Positions 42,116-50,641 of a stretch of DNA of 64,000 nucleotides are shown one piece after another. The stretch is from Paenibacillus tarimensis (GTDB lineage Bacteria; Bacillota; Bacilli; Paenibacillales; Paenibacillaceae), in contig NZ_JAKGAO010000006.1 in the NCBI RefSeq assembly GCF_021532315.1, positions 1 through 64,000 of the forward strand, written 5' to 3'. Each line of letters opens with the position of its first letter. The stretch's first letter is position 1. The position numbers and the translations under genes were made by a program. Under the pieces are notes generated by a model that ran no database searches, had not been told where the DNA came from, and worked only from the letters and a program-made list of their open reading frames with translations.

Positions 42116-44077
42116 GTGGCGAGATATCCGTTTGACTATGAACCTAAGAGACCGTTCATTCAGCAGGCAGGCGAATGGATTGGGGATGTGTTTTACGATG
42201 TGCTGCCTGAAGCGGGCTTCGAGGTCCGCGACGAGCAGATTTATATGGCGTATCAGCTGGAACGCGCCTATATGGACAAGAAGACGATATTTGCGGAGGC
42301 GGGGGTAGGCACAGGCAAGACCTTGGTCTACCTGCTTTACGCTCTCCTCTATGCGAGGCATACGGGGAAGCCGGCTGTCATTGCCTGCGCGGATGAATCG
42401 CTGATCGAACAGCTGGTGAAGCCGGAAGGCGATATCGCCAAGCTGAAGAAGCATCTGGATTTGGACATTGATGTCCGGCTGGGCAAATCCCCGGACCAAT
42501 ACCTCTGTTTGCGCAAGCTGGATGACGCAGGCACGGGTGCTCTGGAGGACGATGGAATCCGTTTCCGGGAGATTTATGAAGAGCTTCCGGAATTTGTACG
42601 CAAGCCGGCGCCCATGCAGTCCTTCCATGCCTATGGAGACCGCAAGCAGTACCCGGATTTAAACGATGAGCAGTGGAGAAGGATAAGCTGGGATGTATTT
42701 CAGGACTGTTTTGTGTGTGATAAGAGGCATCGCTGCGGCCAAACGCTGTCCCGTGATTATTTCCGCAAAGCGGCTGAAATCATCGTCTGCTCGCATGATT
42801 ACTACATGGAGCATGTCTGGACCTATGAGAGCCGCAAACGTGAGGGACAGCTCGCTCTGCTTCCTGAGCACAGCTCGGTTGTGTTCGACGAAGGGCATCT
42901 GGTGGAAACGGCGGCCATGAAGGCGCTGGGCTACAAGCTGAAGCATGATGTGTTCGAAGTCATGATCACACGCCTGTTGGAGGGAGAGGTCCGAGAGACG
43001 CTCGCTGTACTTATCGATGAGGTTATTGACCAAAGCTCCCTGCTCTTTGAAGTGCTCGCGGCCCAAAGCCGACCGATTGCCGGATCAGACCGTAACCAGC
43101 TTGATCTGAACCCGCGGCTGTTACGGGAAGTTAGGCAGTTCAGAACACTGCTGGACGCTATAGAGGAAGAATTGGTGTTCGAAGGCGAGCTGCATACGCT
43201 GAATGAATACCAGCTGCGGATCGTTGAAGAGCATATTGAGATGATGCAGAAGGCTCTGGCGCTGTTTAATGATCCGGATACGCTCATTTGCTGGACCAGC
43301 GGCACGGGCAGCGGACTGACGCTGTCCATTATGCCGCGGACGGTTAAGGAGATGCTGCGGGAGAGGGTGTTTGCTTCCCGTATGCCGATCGTCTTCTCAT
43401 CGGCTACCCTGTCGGTTGGCGGCTCCTTCTCGTTCATTGCAGACAGCCTCGGTGTGGAGGATTACCTCTCCTTCTCGGTCCCTTCGCCTTACGATTATGT
43501 AGAGCATATGGAAGCGCTGGCTCCTGTGTGGAGGGAAGCGGGCTCCTTCGACGAGAAGCTGAAGGCAGCAGCCCGGCTGATACACCGGACGGAAGGAAGG
43601 GCACTTGTCTTGTTCAGCGGCCGCGAGGAGCTGAACAGGTTCAAGGCCGCATCTGCTGTGCATCCTGACTACAGCGGACTGGATTTTTTGTTTGAAGGCG
43701 ATGCGGAAATCAGTCACCTGATCTCGCGTTTCCAGCAGGAGGAGCAGACGGTGCTGTGTGCGGTCAGTCTATGGGAAGGGCTGGATGTGCCGGGACCGTC
43801 GCTGTCCAATGTGATCGTATGGTCCCTGCCATATCCGCCGCAGGACCCCGTCTTTATGGTTAAGCGGAAGGAATCGTCTGCCCCGTTCGAAGAGGTGGAC
43901 CTGCCTTATATGCTGCTTCGGCTGCGGCAGGGGATGGGCAGACTGATCCGATCCCGCAATGACAAGGGAATATTCGCGGTACTCAGTGATGAGCTGCATA
44001 CAAGACCTGCGGTTAGAGCGCATATCGATGCCGTGCTGCCGGAAGGCGTATCCTTCCGTGAGCTGGAGTTGTCATAG
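42116..44077 (+). CDS. DinG/YpvA-type ATP-dependent helicase (XPD-like)
   Basis: GTG 42116 is placed after GGAGG at 42101-42105; an earlier ATG at 42065 has no ribosome site. The 653-aa protein has Walker A AGVGTGKTLVY, a DEAH-type DEGH box (VVFDEGHLVE), four cysteines placed as in Fe-S helicases (YLCLRK, then CFVCDKRHRC), IVFSSATLSVGG and a C-terminal RLRQGMGRLIRS motif VI. It lacks the N-terminal exonuclease domain of longer DinG, as in YpvA of B. subtilis. Role: probably unwinding of DNA or R-loops in repair. No LexA box is visible upstream. Confidence 0.85.
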   Translation: MARYPFDYEPKRPFIQQAGEWIGDVFYDVLPEAGFEVRDEQIYMAYQLERAYMDKKTIFAEAGVGTGKTLVYLLYALLYARHTGKPAVIACADESLIEQLVKPEGDIAKLKKHLDLDIDVRLGKSPDQYLCLRKLDDAGTGALEDDGIRFREIYEELPEFVRKPAPMQSFHAYGDRKQYPDLNDEQWRRISWDVFQDCFVCDKRHRCGQTLSRDYFRKAAEIIVCSHDYYMEHVWTYESRKREGQLALLPEHSSVVFDEGHLVETAAMKALGYKLKHDVFEVMITRLLEGEVRETLAVLIDEVIDQSSLLFEVLAAQSRPIAGSDRNQLDLNPRLLREVRQFRTLLDAIEEELVFEGELHTLNEYQLRIVEEHIEMMQKALALFNDPDTLICWTSGTGSGLTLSIMPRTVKEMLRERVFASRMPIVFSSATLSVGGSFSFIADSLGVEDYLSFSVPSPYDYVEHMEALAPVWREAGSFDEKLKAAARLIHRTEGRALVLFSGREELNRFKAASAVHPDYSGLDFLFEGDAEISHLISRFQQEEQTVLCAVSLWEGLDVPGPSLSNVIVWSLPYPPQDPVFMVKRKESSAPFEEVDLPYMLLRLRQGMGRLIRSRNDKGIFAVLSDELHTRPAVRAHIDAVLPEGVSFRELELS

Positions 44078-44086
44078 AAGCAAATT

Positions 44087-44123
44087 AAGGTATCCTCCGA
44101 GCATATTTCGGCAGGATACCTTT
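44087..44123 (+). terminator. Terminator of the helicase gene
   Basis: AAGGTATCCT pairs with AGGATACCTT; an inner CCGA/TCGG pair extends the stem. Confidence 0.75.
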
Positions 44124-44221
44124 ATGTTATGTCGAAAATGTGTTTAAATTGTGGGGAGTTTGGGTAAAGAAAACTGCTGGTTGTATTCAACCTAATTACA
44201 TCTATGTTGGGAGTGCTCAAG

Positions 44222-46174
44222 TTGAAAATCGGGAGCGATGAATTGTTTGGACAACAACCACTGTTTGAACATGTATTTAACAATGCTCCAATCGGTATAG
44301 CCATCATCTCTCTGGACTACGAATGGATCAGCGTTAATCCGGCTGTTTACCGCATATTCGGACTTACGCAAGGTGAGCTGTACGCGGTTGCTCCTAAGGA
44401 CTTCATCAATCCCGATGGAGAGCGTGAGGATAACTATTTGCAGCAGCTGCTGGATGGCCAAAGTCATGCGTTTGAAATAGAGAAGAGGCACCGGAACAAG
44501 AAGGGCGAAGAAATCTACGCGTCGCTCCATGTCTCGCTTGTTCAGGCAGAGCAGCCTAAGAAACCGCTTTACTTCATTTTACAGGCTGTGGATGTGACGA
44601 AGAGCAAGGCCGCGGAACGGGGCTTGCAGGAAAGTATAGAACGCTATACATCGCTGAAGAAGTATAATCACGATGCAATTATTTCGTTTGGCCTGGATGG
44701 CCGTATCATTAACGGCAACCAAATGGCCGAACAGGTAACCGGTTATGAGATCAAAGAGCTGATAGGCGGCAAAATTTCCAGGCTGATTGGAATTAAAAAC
44801 ATGAACGGCATATTATCCAATCCGCTGAATTACTCCGTTGTTGAAAAGGAAATCAGCTTTATCCGAAATAAAGCTGGCCATGAGGTTGAGGTACTGTCTA
44901 CGCTGGCTCCGATCATTATCCACAATGAGAATGTGGGCTTCTATCTCATCGCCAAGGATATGACCGAACAGAAGAAGCTGATTATAGAGAAGGAAGCCGC
45001 CGAGAAAACGAACCGTGCCAAGAGTGATTTCCTTGCTATGATGAGCCATGAAATCCGGACCCCGATGAACGGCGTAATCGGAATTACCGATCTGCTTCTC
45101 GATTCGGGCCTGAATACAGAGCAGCAGGAATATGTTCAGCTCATCAAGCGGAGCGGCGAGACGCTGCTGAGCATTATTAATGATATCCTTGACTTCTCCA
45201 AGATTGAGTCGGGCAAGGAGGAGCTTGTCATCAGCCCGTTTAATATCAGGGAAACATTGTCGGATACCCTGCAGGTATTTATTCCGAGAGCGCTGGATAA
45301 GAGCCTGGAGATTCAAACATCCGTTGACCCCAAAGTCCCTGCGGTCGTTGCTGGCGATATGATGAAGATCAGACAAGTTCTGATTAATTTGCTCAGCAAT
45401 GCAGTCAAGTTTACGCCCCGCGGGACGATATCCGTGTCTATTGAGTGCCTGTCTGAGGAAGATGGAGAGATTATCCTTTCCTTTTCTATTAAAGATACAG
45501 GAATTGGGATACCGGAGGACAAGGTAAACCGGCTCTTCGAACCGTTCTCTCAAGTCAACCCGTTTATGTCACGGAGTGTGGAAGGCACGGGACTCGGACT
45601 GGCTATATGCAAGCGGCTGGTCCAGCTTATGGGCGGAGAAATCTGGTATGAGTCAGCGAAAGATGTAACAGGAGCTGTATTTACGTTTACCTTGCCGTTC
45701 AGCACTTCAGATACATTCCAGTCGGTAGAGGAAGAAGCTCACCCCTCAAAGGAAGAACGGGCGGTGTCCGGATCACTCCGTATACTGATTGCAGAAGACA
45801 ATAACGTGAACCAGATCGTTTTGAAGAAGATCATTGAACGGCTGGGCTACCAGGTTGATATCGTCTCTAATGGACTGGAGGCTGTTGAGGCGTACGAGCA
45901 GCACCCCTATGATATGATCTTCATGGATATCCAGATGCCAGTGTTAGACGGGTTGGAGGCAGCCCGGAGAATCCGAATGGAGACGAAGTGGGAGTATAAA
46001 CCGTTCATTATTGCCATAACCGCCCATGCAATGAAGGGTGACCGGGAAAAATATCTTGAGCTCGGCATGGATGAGTATATTAGCAAGCCTGTCAGCATCG
46101 GGGCGGTTTCAAAGATATTCGATGATGCTGCGGAAAAAGGGATAACCGCCCAGCAGGAAATAAAGCTGAGGTAA
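44222..46174 (+). CDS. Hybrid sensor histidine kinase (PAS-PAS-HisKA-HATPase-REC)
   Basis: TTG 44222 follows TTGGGAG; ATG 44204 has no ribosome site. The 650-aa soluble protein has two PAS domains (about residues 15-125 and 145-255), the phospho-acceptor His276 in MMSHEIRTPMNG, an ATPase domain with N-box LINLLSNAVKFTP and G-boxes KDTGIGIPED and GTGLGLAIC, and a C-terminal receiver with Asp569 in MIFMDIQMPVLDG. No membrane segment is seen, so the signal is sensed in the cytoplasm by the PAS domains. No partner regulator or HPt protein is adjacent. Its output target is unknown. Confidence 0.9.
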   Translation: MKIGSDELFGQQPLFEHVFNNAPIGIAIISLDYEWISVNPAVYRIFGLTQGELYAVAPKDFINPDGEREDNYLQQLLDGQSHAFEIEKRHRNKKGEEIYASLHVSLVQAEQPKKPLYFILQAVDVTKSKAAERGLQESIERYTSLKKYNHDAIISFGLDGRIINGNQMAEQVTGYEIKELIGGKISRLIGIKNMNGILSNPLNYSVVEKEISFIRNKAGHEVEVLSTLAPIIIHNENVGFYLIAKDMTEQKKLIIEKEAAEKTNRAKSDFLAMMSHEIRTPMNGVIGITDLLLDSGLNTEQQEYVQLIKRSGETLLSIINDILDFSKIESGKEELVISPFNIRETLSDTLQVFIPRALDKSLEIQTSVDPKVPAVVAGDMMKIRQVLINLLSNAVKFTPRGTISVSIECLSEEDGEIILSFSIKDTGIGIPEDKVNRLFEPFSQVNPFMSRSVEGTGLGLAICKRLVQLMGGEIWYESAKDVTGAVFTFTLPFSTSDTFQSVEEEAHPSKEERAVSGSLRILIAEDNNVNQIVLKKIIERLGYQVDIVSNGLEAVEAYEQHPYDMIFMDIQMPVLDGLEAARRIRMETKWEYKPFIIAITAHAMKGDREKYLELGMDEYISKPVSIGAVSKIFDDAAEKGITAQQEIKLR

Positions 46175-46202
46175 TATGCAGATCGGGTTATCTGGAGACA
46201 TA

Positions 46203-46236
46203 GAGGCATACGGAACTACAGTTCCGTATGCCTCTT
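46203..46236 (+). terminator. Terminator-like hairpin after the hybrid kinase
   Basis: GAGGCATACGGAACT... and AGTTCCGTATGCCTC pair almost perfectly; only a short TT-C-T tail follows. Confidence 0.6.
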
Positions 46237-46312
46237 CTGCGTTTGGGCTCCCGATTAGAAGACTTTTCATAAAGGGTGGCGGATACTGGGAATCCGTGAT
46301 ATATTCACAATG

Positions 46313-46336
46313 TTGACACAATTATAAGCGCTTACA
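46313..46336 (+). promoter_or_regulatory. Promoter -35 and cre site upstream of the acetate uptake genes
   Basis: TTGACA (46313-46318) is a perfect -35. TATAAGCGCTTACA (46323-46336) matches the CcpA cre consensus TGWAANCGNTNWCA at 13 of 14 positions. The site begins five bases after the -35, in the promoter spacer; no good -10 is visible at the expected distance, so the promoter itself is less certain than the cre. Confidence 0.7.
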
Positions 46337-46411
46337 TGAGTAAAGGGAGGTGAATGGCGGAATTGTTTGCTGGTCGTAATTTCACAGCGTTATAAAGGAG
46401 GAGTTCCGACA

Positions 46412-46717
46412 ATGGCACGTAAGGATATGTCGCTTAACGAAACCTCTGTATTCGTAACGGAAGAAGAAATGCGCCAGGTAGACCAGTCCTACAAGCAGCA
46501 GAGAAAGCTGAGCTTTTCGTTCGGGACGGTATTCTTCGTGGTGACCCTGATGATTCCTTTCCTCAGCGGTACGGCTGAATGGTGGTACGGCAGACCGTTT
46601 CTGGCCGGCCTGTCCCTTAATTTCTGGACAACAGTCTTACTGTTTCACCTGTTCTACTGGGTTCTCGCCTATCTGTTTGTAAGAAGAGCGAATCAGCTTG
46701 ACGAAAAACTCAAGTAG
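46412..46717 (+). CDS. DUF485 membrane protein (YjcH-like partner of ActP)
   Basis: ATG 46412 lies after AAAGGAGGAG. The 101-aa protein has a hydrophilic N-terminus (KDMSLNETSVFVTEEEMRQVDQ) and two membrane helices near residues 32-53 and 70-90 (FSFGTVFFVVTLMIPFLSG, TTVLLFHLFYWVLAYLF), the DUF485 layout. DUF485 proteins are regularly encoded just upstream of acetate/cation symporters and are probably accessory. The symporter follows after 15 bases. Confidence 0.88.
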   Translation: MARKDMSLNETSVFVTEEEMRQVDQSYKQQRKLSFSFGTVFFVVTLMIPFLSGTAEWWYGRPFLAGLSLNFWTTVLLFHLFYWVLAYLFVRRANQLDEKLK

Positions 46718-46732
46718 GGGGTGTACCATACC

Positions 46733-48553
46733 ATGCTGAATACGTACGCCATCATGATGGTGCTGACACTGATCATTATCACGATTGTCATTTCGCTTGT
46801 GACACGGAAATTTAATTCGAGTACCGCCAACTTCTATCTCGCGGGACGGAAGGTTGGCATGCTGACGAATTCGACCGCCATCTGCGGCGACTACTTCTCA
46901 GCGGCTTCCTTCCTGGGCGTGGCTGCGGCGGTGTATGCCTCGGGTGTTGACGGCATGTGGTATGCGATCGGTTTTGGCGCCGCCTTTGTACCGGTCGTGC
47001 TGTTTCTCGCGAGCCCGCTGCGCAAGTTTGGCGAATATACGATCCCTGATTTTCTGTTCGCACGCTTTGGCAGAAGCCATGTGGCACGCATCATTGGAGT
47101 AGTCATGGTGCAGTTGATTTGTATTTTCTACCTCGCGCCGCAGATGGTCGGAGCCGGTAACACATGGAATGTACTCGTAGGTGTTGGTTTCCTGGGCATG
47201 AGTCCTTACCAGACCGGCGTAGTGGCAGTCGTAATCATTATGATGTTTTACGTAGCGGTAGGAGGGATGAAGGGAACGACCCTGAACCAGATGATTCAGT
47301 TCTGGGTATTGTTTACCGCCATGTTCATTGTCTTCGCCCTAATCCTAATTAACGGGGTCGGCTCTTATGCTTCCGAGCGGGTGCCGCTGGTAAATCCGTC
47401 CACGATGACGGTAGCGAAGCTGATGGAAGGGGAAGAAGGAAGCAGACCGTATGATCAGGCCCGGGAGGTGATGAGTCCCGAAGCGTTCGCTGTCGTAGAG
47501 GCCGCTGTGCAGAAGGGAGATCCCGGGGCTACAGTTAATGTGGTTCTTCCTCAGACGAATAAGCTGCATCCTGAGCGGACGATGATCTTCCAGGAGCCCG
47601 GGCACCGGTATGACTGGCTGAACCAATTCTCAATGGTCCTTGCTCTGGTGCTGGGAACCATGGGCTTGCCGCATATTATGAACCGGTATTATACGAACCC
47701 TTCAGGCAAATCGGCAAGGCTGACAACGCTGTGGGTGCTGGGCTTCATCGGCTTCTTCTATATTATGAGCTCGGTTGCGGGCATGGGGGGGCGCAAGTAT
47801 GTCAGCGAGCTGGCCGGATCTGATCCATCCATAACAGGCTTGACAGTAGATGGTCTGCTGCTAAAGTCCGATCAGATTATGCCGGTCCTCGGCAAGCTGC
47901 TGTTCGGTGAGTTTGGTCTCGGCTATGTAGCTGCGGGTGCCTTTGCAGCGATGTTCTCAACAGTAGGCGGTCTGCTCATCGCTTCAGCGGCATCTTGGGG
48001 GCATGACATCTACGAGAATTACGTGAATCCGAATGCACCGGAGTGGAAGAAGGTTCTGGTTGGCAAGATTGCGGTTGTCGTGATGGGATTGTTCTCGCTG
48101 TTCGTCGGGATCGGCATCCCGGCGATCGGGCTTGATAAAGCGTATCCGTCGCTTATTGCGATGATGGTCACCTGGGCGTTCGCCATCTCGGGAGGTGCCT
48201 TCGTGCCGATGCTGCTATGCTCAATCTGGTGGAAAAAGACGACCCGCAACGGTGCGATCGCCGGTATGCTGGTTGGCGGCGGAGGCAGCATTTTGTTCAT
48301 CGGACTGAATATTCTCAAGGAGACGGGCGTGTTCCCGGCGGGCAGCTTCGGGGCGGTGCTTGGAAGTCTGGCGTTCCCGTCCATCTTTATTATACCGCTC
48401 AGCTTCGCTGTTATTGTGATGGTCAGCTTGTTCGGAAGGCAGGGGCAGCCGGCTTATGTTAACAGCATCTGGGCCCGGATTCATGGCACGGATGCATTAT
48501 CCGAACGGGTCCGGCTGGCTATGCAGGAGGCGGATAAGCGTCCGGCCGGATAA
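46733..48553 (+). CDS. actP: Cation/acetate symporter (sodium:solute symporter family)
   Basis: ATG 46733 is preceded by GGGGGTG at ten bases. The 606-aa protein has about 13 membrane helices, beginning IMMVLTLIIITIVISLVT, with the family motifs NFYLAGRKVGMLTNSTAICGDYFSAASFLG and MSSVAGMGG. A large soluble loop (about residues 215-300) interrupts helices 6 and 7. ActP homologs import acetate with a cation. A cre site upstream of the DUF485 gene indicates carbon catabolite control. Confidence 0.88.
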   Translation: MLNTYAIMMVLTLIIITIVISLVTRKFNSSTANFYLAGRKVGMLTNSTAICGDYFSAASFLGVAAAVYASGVDGMWYAIGFGAAFVPVVLFLASPLRKFGEYTIPDFLFARFGRSHVARIIGVVMVQLICIFYLAPQMVGAGNTWNVLVGVGFLGMSPYQTGVVAVVIIMMFYVAVGGMKGTTLNQMIQFWVLFTAMFIVFALILINGVGSYASERVPLVNPSTMTVAKLMEGEEGSRPYDQAREVMSPEAFAVVEAAVQKGDPGATVNVVLPQTNKLHPERTMIFQEPGHRYDWLNQFSMVLALVLGTMGLPHIMNRYYTNPSGKSARLTTLWVLGFIGFFYIMSSVAGMGGRKYVSELAGSDPSITGLTVDGLLLKSDQIMPVLGKLLFGEFGLGYVAAGAFAAMFSTVGGLLIASAASWGHDIYENYVNPNAPEWKKVLVGKIAVVVMGLFSLFVGIGIPAIGLDKAYPSLIAMMVTWAFAISGGAFVPMLLCSIWWKKTTRNGAIAGMLVGGGGSILFIGLNILKETGVFPAGSFGAVLGSLAFPSIFIIPLSFAVIVMVSLFGRQGQPAYVNSIWARIHGTDALSERVRLAMQEADKRPAG

Positions 48554-48568
48554 CTTTAACCGCGGATG

Positions 48569-48597
48569 GACCTCCTCTTTGCCAGGGGAGGTCTTTT
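48569..48597 (+). terminator. Terminator of the acetate symporter operon
   Basis: GACCTCCTC...GGGGAGGTC followed by TTTTT. Confidence 0.85.
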
Positions 48598-48686
48598 TCC
48601 TGTTCGAAGCGGGTTGCCTTCAGCGGCCAATAGTATCCTCTGCGTAACTACCCCACTTGAAAGTGCCTACTTCCCGTAATAACGGA

Positions 48687-48716
48687 TTGGCTCTACAATA
48701 GCCTGGTACTTACAAT
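48687..48716 (+). promoter_or_regulatory. Candidate promoter of the hxlAB operon
   Basis: TTGGCT (48687-48692) and TACAAT (48711-48716) are 18 bp apart. Two copies of a TACTT motif flank it (48669-48673 and 48707-48711); these may be part of HxlR binding sites, which in B. subtilis lie upstream of hxlA. Confidence 0.45.
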
Positions 48717-48744
48717 TCGAAAGAGGCTAAAGGAGCGGATACAC

Positions 48745-49377
48745 ATGGAACTGCAGCTTGCACTTGATCTGGTGGATATTGAGGGAGCCAAGGAAGTCCT
48801 GGCTGAGGTGGCTGACTTTATTGATATCGTAGAAATTGGCACACCGGTCGTCATTAACGAGGGCCTCCATGCCGTTAAAGCGATTAAGGAAGCTTTTCCC
48901 ACACTGCGCGTATTGGCTGATTTGAAAATTATGGATGCCGGCGGTTACGAGGTCATGAAGGCCTCGGAAGCGGGTGCAGATATTATAACCGTGCTCGGCG
49001 TTTCGGACGACTCAACGATCCGCGGAGCGGTGGAAGAAGCGCGGAAGCAGAACAAGAAGATTATGGTGGATATGATCAATGTACGAAACATGGAGGAACG
49101 CGCCAGAGAGATTGATGCTCTCGGTGTGGACTACATCTGTGTCCACTCAGGCTATGATCATCAGGCCGAAGGTAAGAACTCCTTCGAGGAGCTAATGACA
49201 ATTAAGAAGGTGGTCAAGCAGGCCAAGACAGCGATCGCGGGCGGAATCAAGCTGAGCACCCTGCCTGAGGTCATCCAGGCTCAGCCGGACCTCGTGATTG
49301 TGGGCGGCGGCATAACAGGCGAGCAGGACAAGAAGGCGGCGGCAGCCGAGATGAAGCGCCTAGTCGCGCAGGGTTAA
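48745..49377 (+). CDS. hxlA: 3-hexulose-6-phosphate synthase
   Basis: HxlA fixes formaldehyde to ribulose-5-phosphate, giving hexulose-6-phosphate. The 210-aa protein is a (beta/alpha)8 barrel of the OMP-decarboxylase superfamily: MELQLALDLVD, LADLKIMDAGG (catalytic Asp-Lys-x-Asp-like), VDMINVRN, AIAGGIKLSTLP and VGGGITGEQDKK. ATG 48745 follows TAAAGGAGCGG. It precedes hxlB by 13 bases. In Bacillus the pair detoxifies formaldehyde. Confidence 0.94.
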   Translation: MELQLALDLVDIEGAKEVLAEVADFIDIVEIGTPVVINEGLHAVKAIKEAFPTLRVLADLKIMDAGGYEVMKASEAGADIITVLGVSDDSTIRGAVEEARKQNKKIMVDMINVRNMEERAREIDALGVDYICVHSGYDHQAEGKNSFEELMTIKKVVKQAKTAIAGGIKLSTLPEVIQAQPDLVIVGGGITGEQDKKAAAAEMKRLVAQG

Positions 49378-49390
49378 TCGGGTTTCGGTC

Positions 49391-49951
49391 ATGGGTGCTC
49401 ATGTTGATTATGCAGCTGAGATTCTGCGGGAGCTGATGCATTCAGCCGAGCAGCTCAGCATGGAAGAAGCCGAGGGACTGTCAGAGGCCATTCTGGGCGC
49501 GGGCAAGGTATTTCTTGCAGGGGCCGGCAGGTCAGGACTCATGGGCAGGGCATTCGCCATGCGCCTCATGCATATGGATATTGCCGCCTATGTGGTAGGT
49601 GAGACGGTAACGCCAGGCATTGGGAAAGGGGATCTGCTGATTATCGGGTCTGGATCAGGCGAAACCCTAAGTCTGGCCGCGATGGCCCGCAAAGCATCGG
49701 GTGCAGGAGCGAAAGTGGCGGCTGTTACGATTCATCCTGCATCGACCATCGGTCAGCTCGCTGATCTGACCGTGAAGCTGCCTGGAAATTCGAAGGAACA
49801 GTCAGAACGCTCGGGAGGAACAGTTCAGCCGATGGCATCCTTGTTCGAACAGACTCTTCTGATTTTCTACGACAGCCTCATTCTGCGGATGATGAACAAG
49901 CGCGGATGGAGCTCCGAGCAGATGTACGGCAATCACGCCAATCTGGAGTAA
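49391..49951 (+). CDS. hxlB: 6-phospho-3-hexuloisomerase
   Basis: HxlB isomerises hexulose-6-phosphate to fructose-6-phosphate. The 186-aa protein has a SIS fold: KVFLAGAGRSGLMGRAFAMRL, LIIGSGSGETLSL and PMASLFEQTLLIFYDS. It follows hxlA by 13 bases. Length and motifs are standard for PHI. A strong terminator follows. Confidence 0.94.
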   Translation: MGAHVDYAAEILRELMHSAEQLSMEEAEGLSEAILGAGKVFLAGAGRSGLMGRAFAMRLMHMDIAAYVVGETVTPGIGKGDLLIIGSGSGETLSLAAMARKASGAGAKVAAVTIHPASTIGQLADLTVKLPGNSKEQSERSGGTVQPMASLFEQTLLIFYDSLILRMMNKRGWSSEQMYGNHANLE

Positions 49952-49978
49952 AGACGGTTCCAGCTTCTGACATAAATA

Positions 49979-50016
49979 AGGAAAGGCCCTTGCTGGCAGG
50001 CAGGGGCCTTTCCTTG
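49979..50016 (+). terminator. Terminator of hxlAB
   Basis: AAGGAAAGGCCC pairs with GGGGCCTTTCCTT, a 12-bp stem; the T-tail is short. Confidence 0.7.
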
Positions 50017-50068
50017 TAGCCGAGGGACATTCGTTGTATCCTTGTATGTAGGGGAGGTGCCGGACGTT

Positions 50069-50443
50069 ATGGTAGTGGAAATCAAGGACCGCATTGATCT
50101 GAAGGCAATCAACTGTGAGAAGGAGCTGACGCTTGCTGTCATCGGGGGCAAGTGGAAGCTGATCATTCTTTGGCATCTTGGACTGGAAGGAACCAAGCGC
50201 TTCAGTGAACTGAAGAAGCTGATCCCCAATATCACGCAAAAGATGCTCACGAACCAGCTGCGGGAGCTCGAGGAGGATCTGCTGATCGAGCGGAAGGTAT
50301 ACGCAGAGGTGCCGCCGAGAGTGGAATATTCGCTTACCAGCCACGGGGAGAGCCTGATGCCCGTGCTGAACATGATGTACAACTGGGGCAAGAGCTACGG
50401 CGAGAATGTCATCTGGAAGGATGACAGAGGCGCCCAAGCATAA
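50069..50443 (+). CDS. hxlR: HxlR-family transcriptional activator
   Basis: ATG 50069 follows GGGGAGGTG. The 124-aa protein has the HxlR winged helix: [47 protein letters not shown] and [16 protein letters not shown]. One Cys near the N-terminus (residue 17) is the family's redox/formaldehyde sensor. Position behind hxlAB and the same orientation, instead of the divergent arrangement in B. subtilis, differs but supports control of hxlAB. Confidence 0.85.
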   Translation: MVVEIKDRIDLKAINCEKELTLAVIGGKWKLIILWHLGLEGTKRFSELKKLIPNITQKMLTNQLRELEEDLLIERKVYAEVPPRVEYSLTSHGESLMPVLNMMYNWGKSYGENVIWKDDRGAQA

Positions 50444-50460
50444 CAGCTTGTATAACGCAG

Positions 50461-50506
50461 GACAGGAGTCAGATGCCGTCAGCGGCCTTTGACTCCTGTC
50501 TTTTTT
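50461..50506 (+). terminator. Terminator of hxlR
   Basis: GACAGGAGTC and GACTCCTGTC pair exactly, then TTTTTT. Confidence 0.88.
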
Positions 50507-50560
50507 GGGTCTCGCAGCCTGAGGCAGTACACCGGATTTTTAACCAAAACAGCTGGATTT

Positions 50561-50588
50561 TTGAACGGTTAAAGCGTTTTCATATATG
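50561..50588 (+). promoter_or_regulatory. Promoter with cre-like site for the YesM/YesN genes
   Basis: TTGAAC (50561-50566) and TATATG (50583-50588) are 16 bp apart. The spacer holds TTAAAGCGTTTTCA (50569-50582), which fits the cre consensus at 13 of 14 positions. Confidence 0.55.
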
Positions 50589-50641
50589 GGATGGTATGAG
50601 AAAATAAGAAACCAACACCTATTGGAAAGGGCTGCTGCTCC

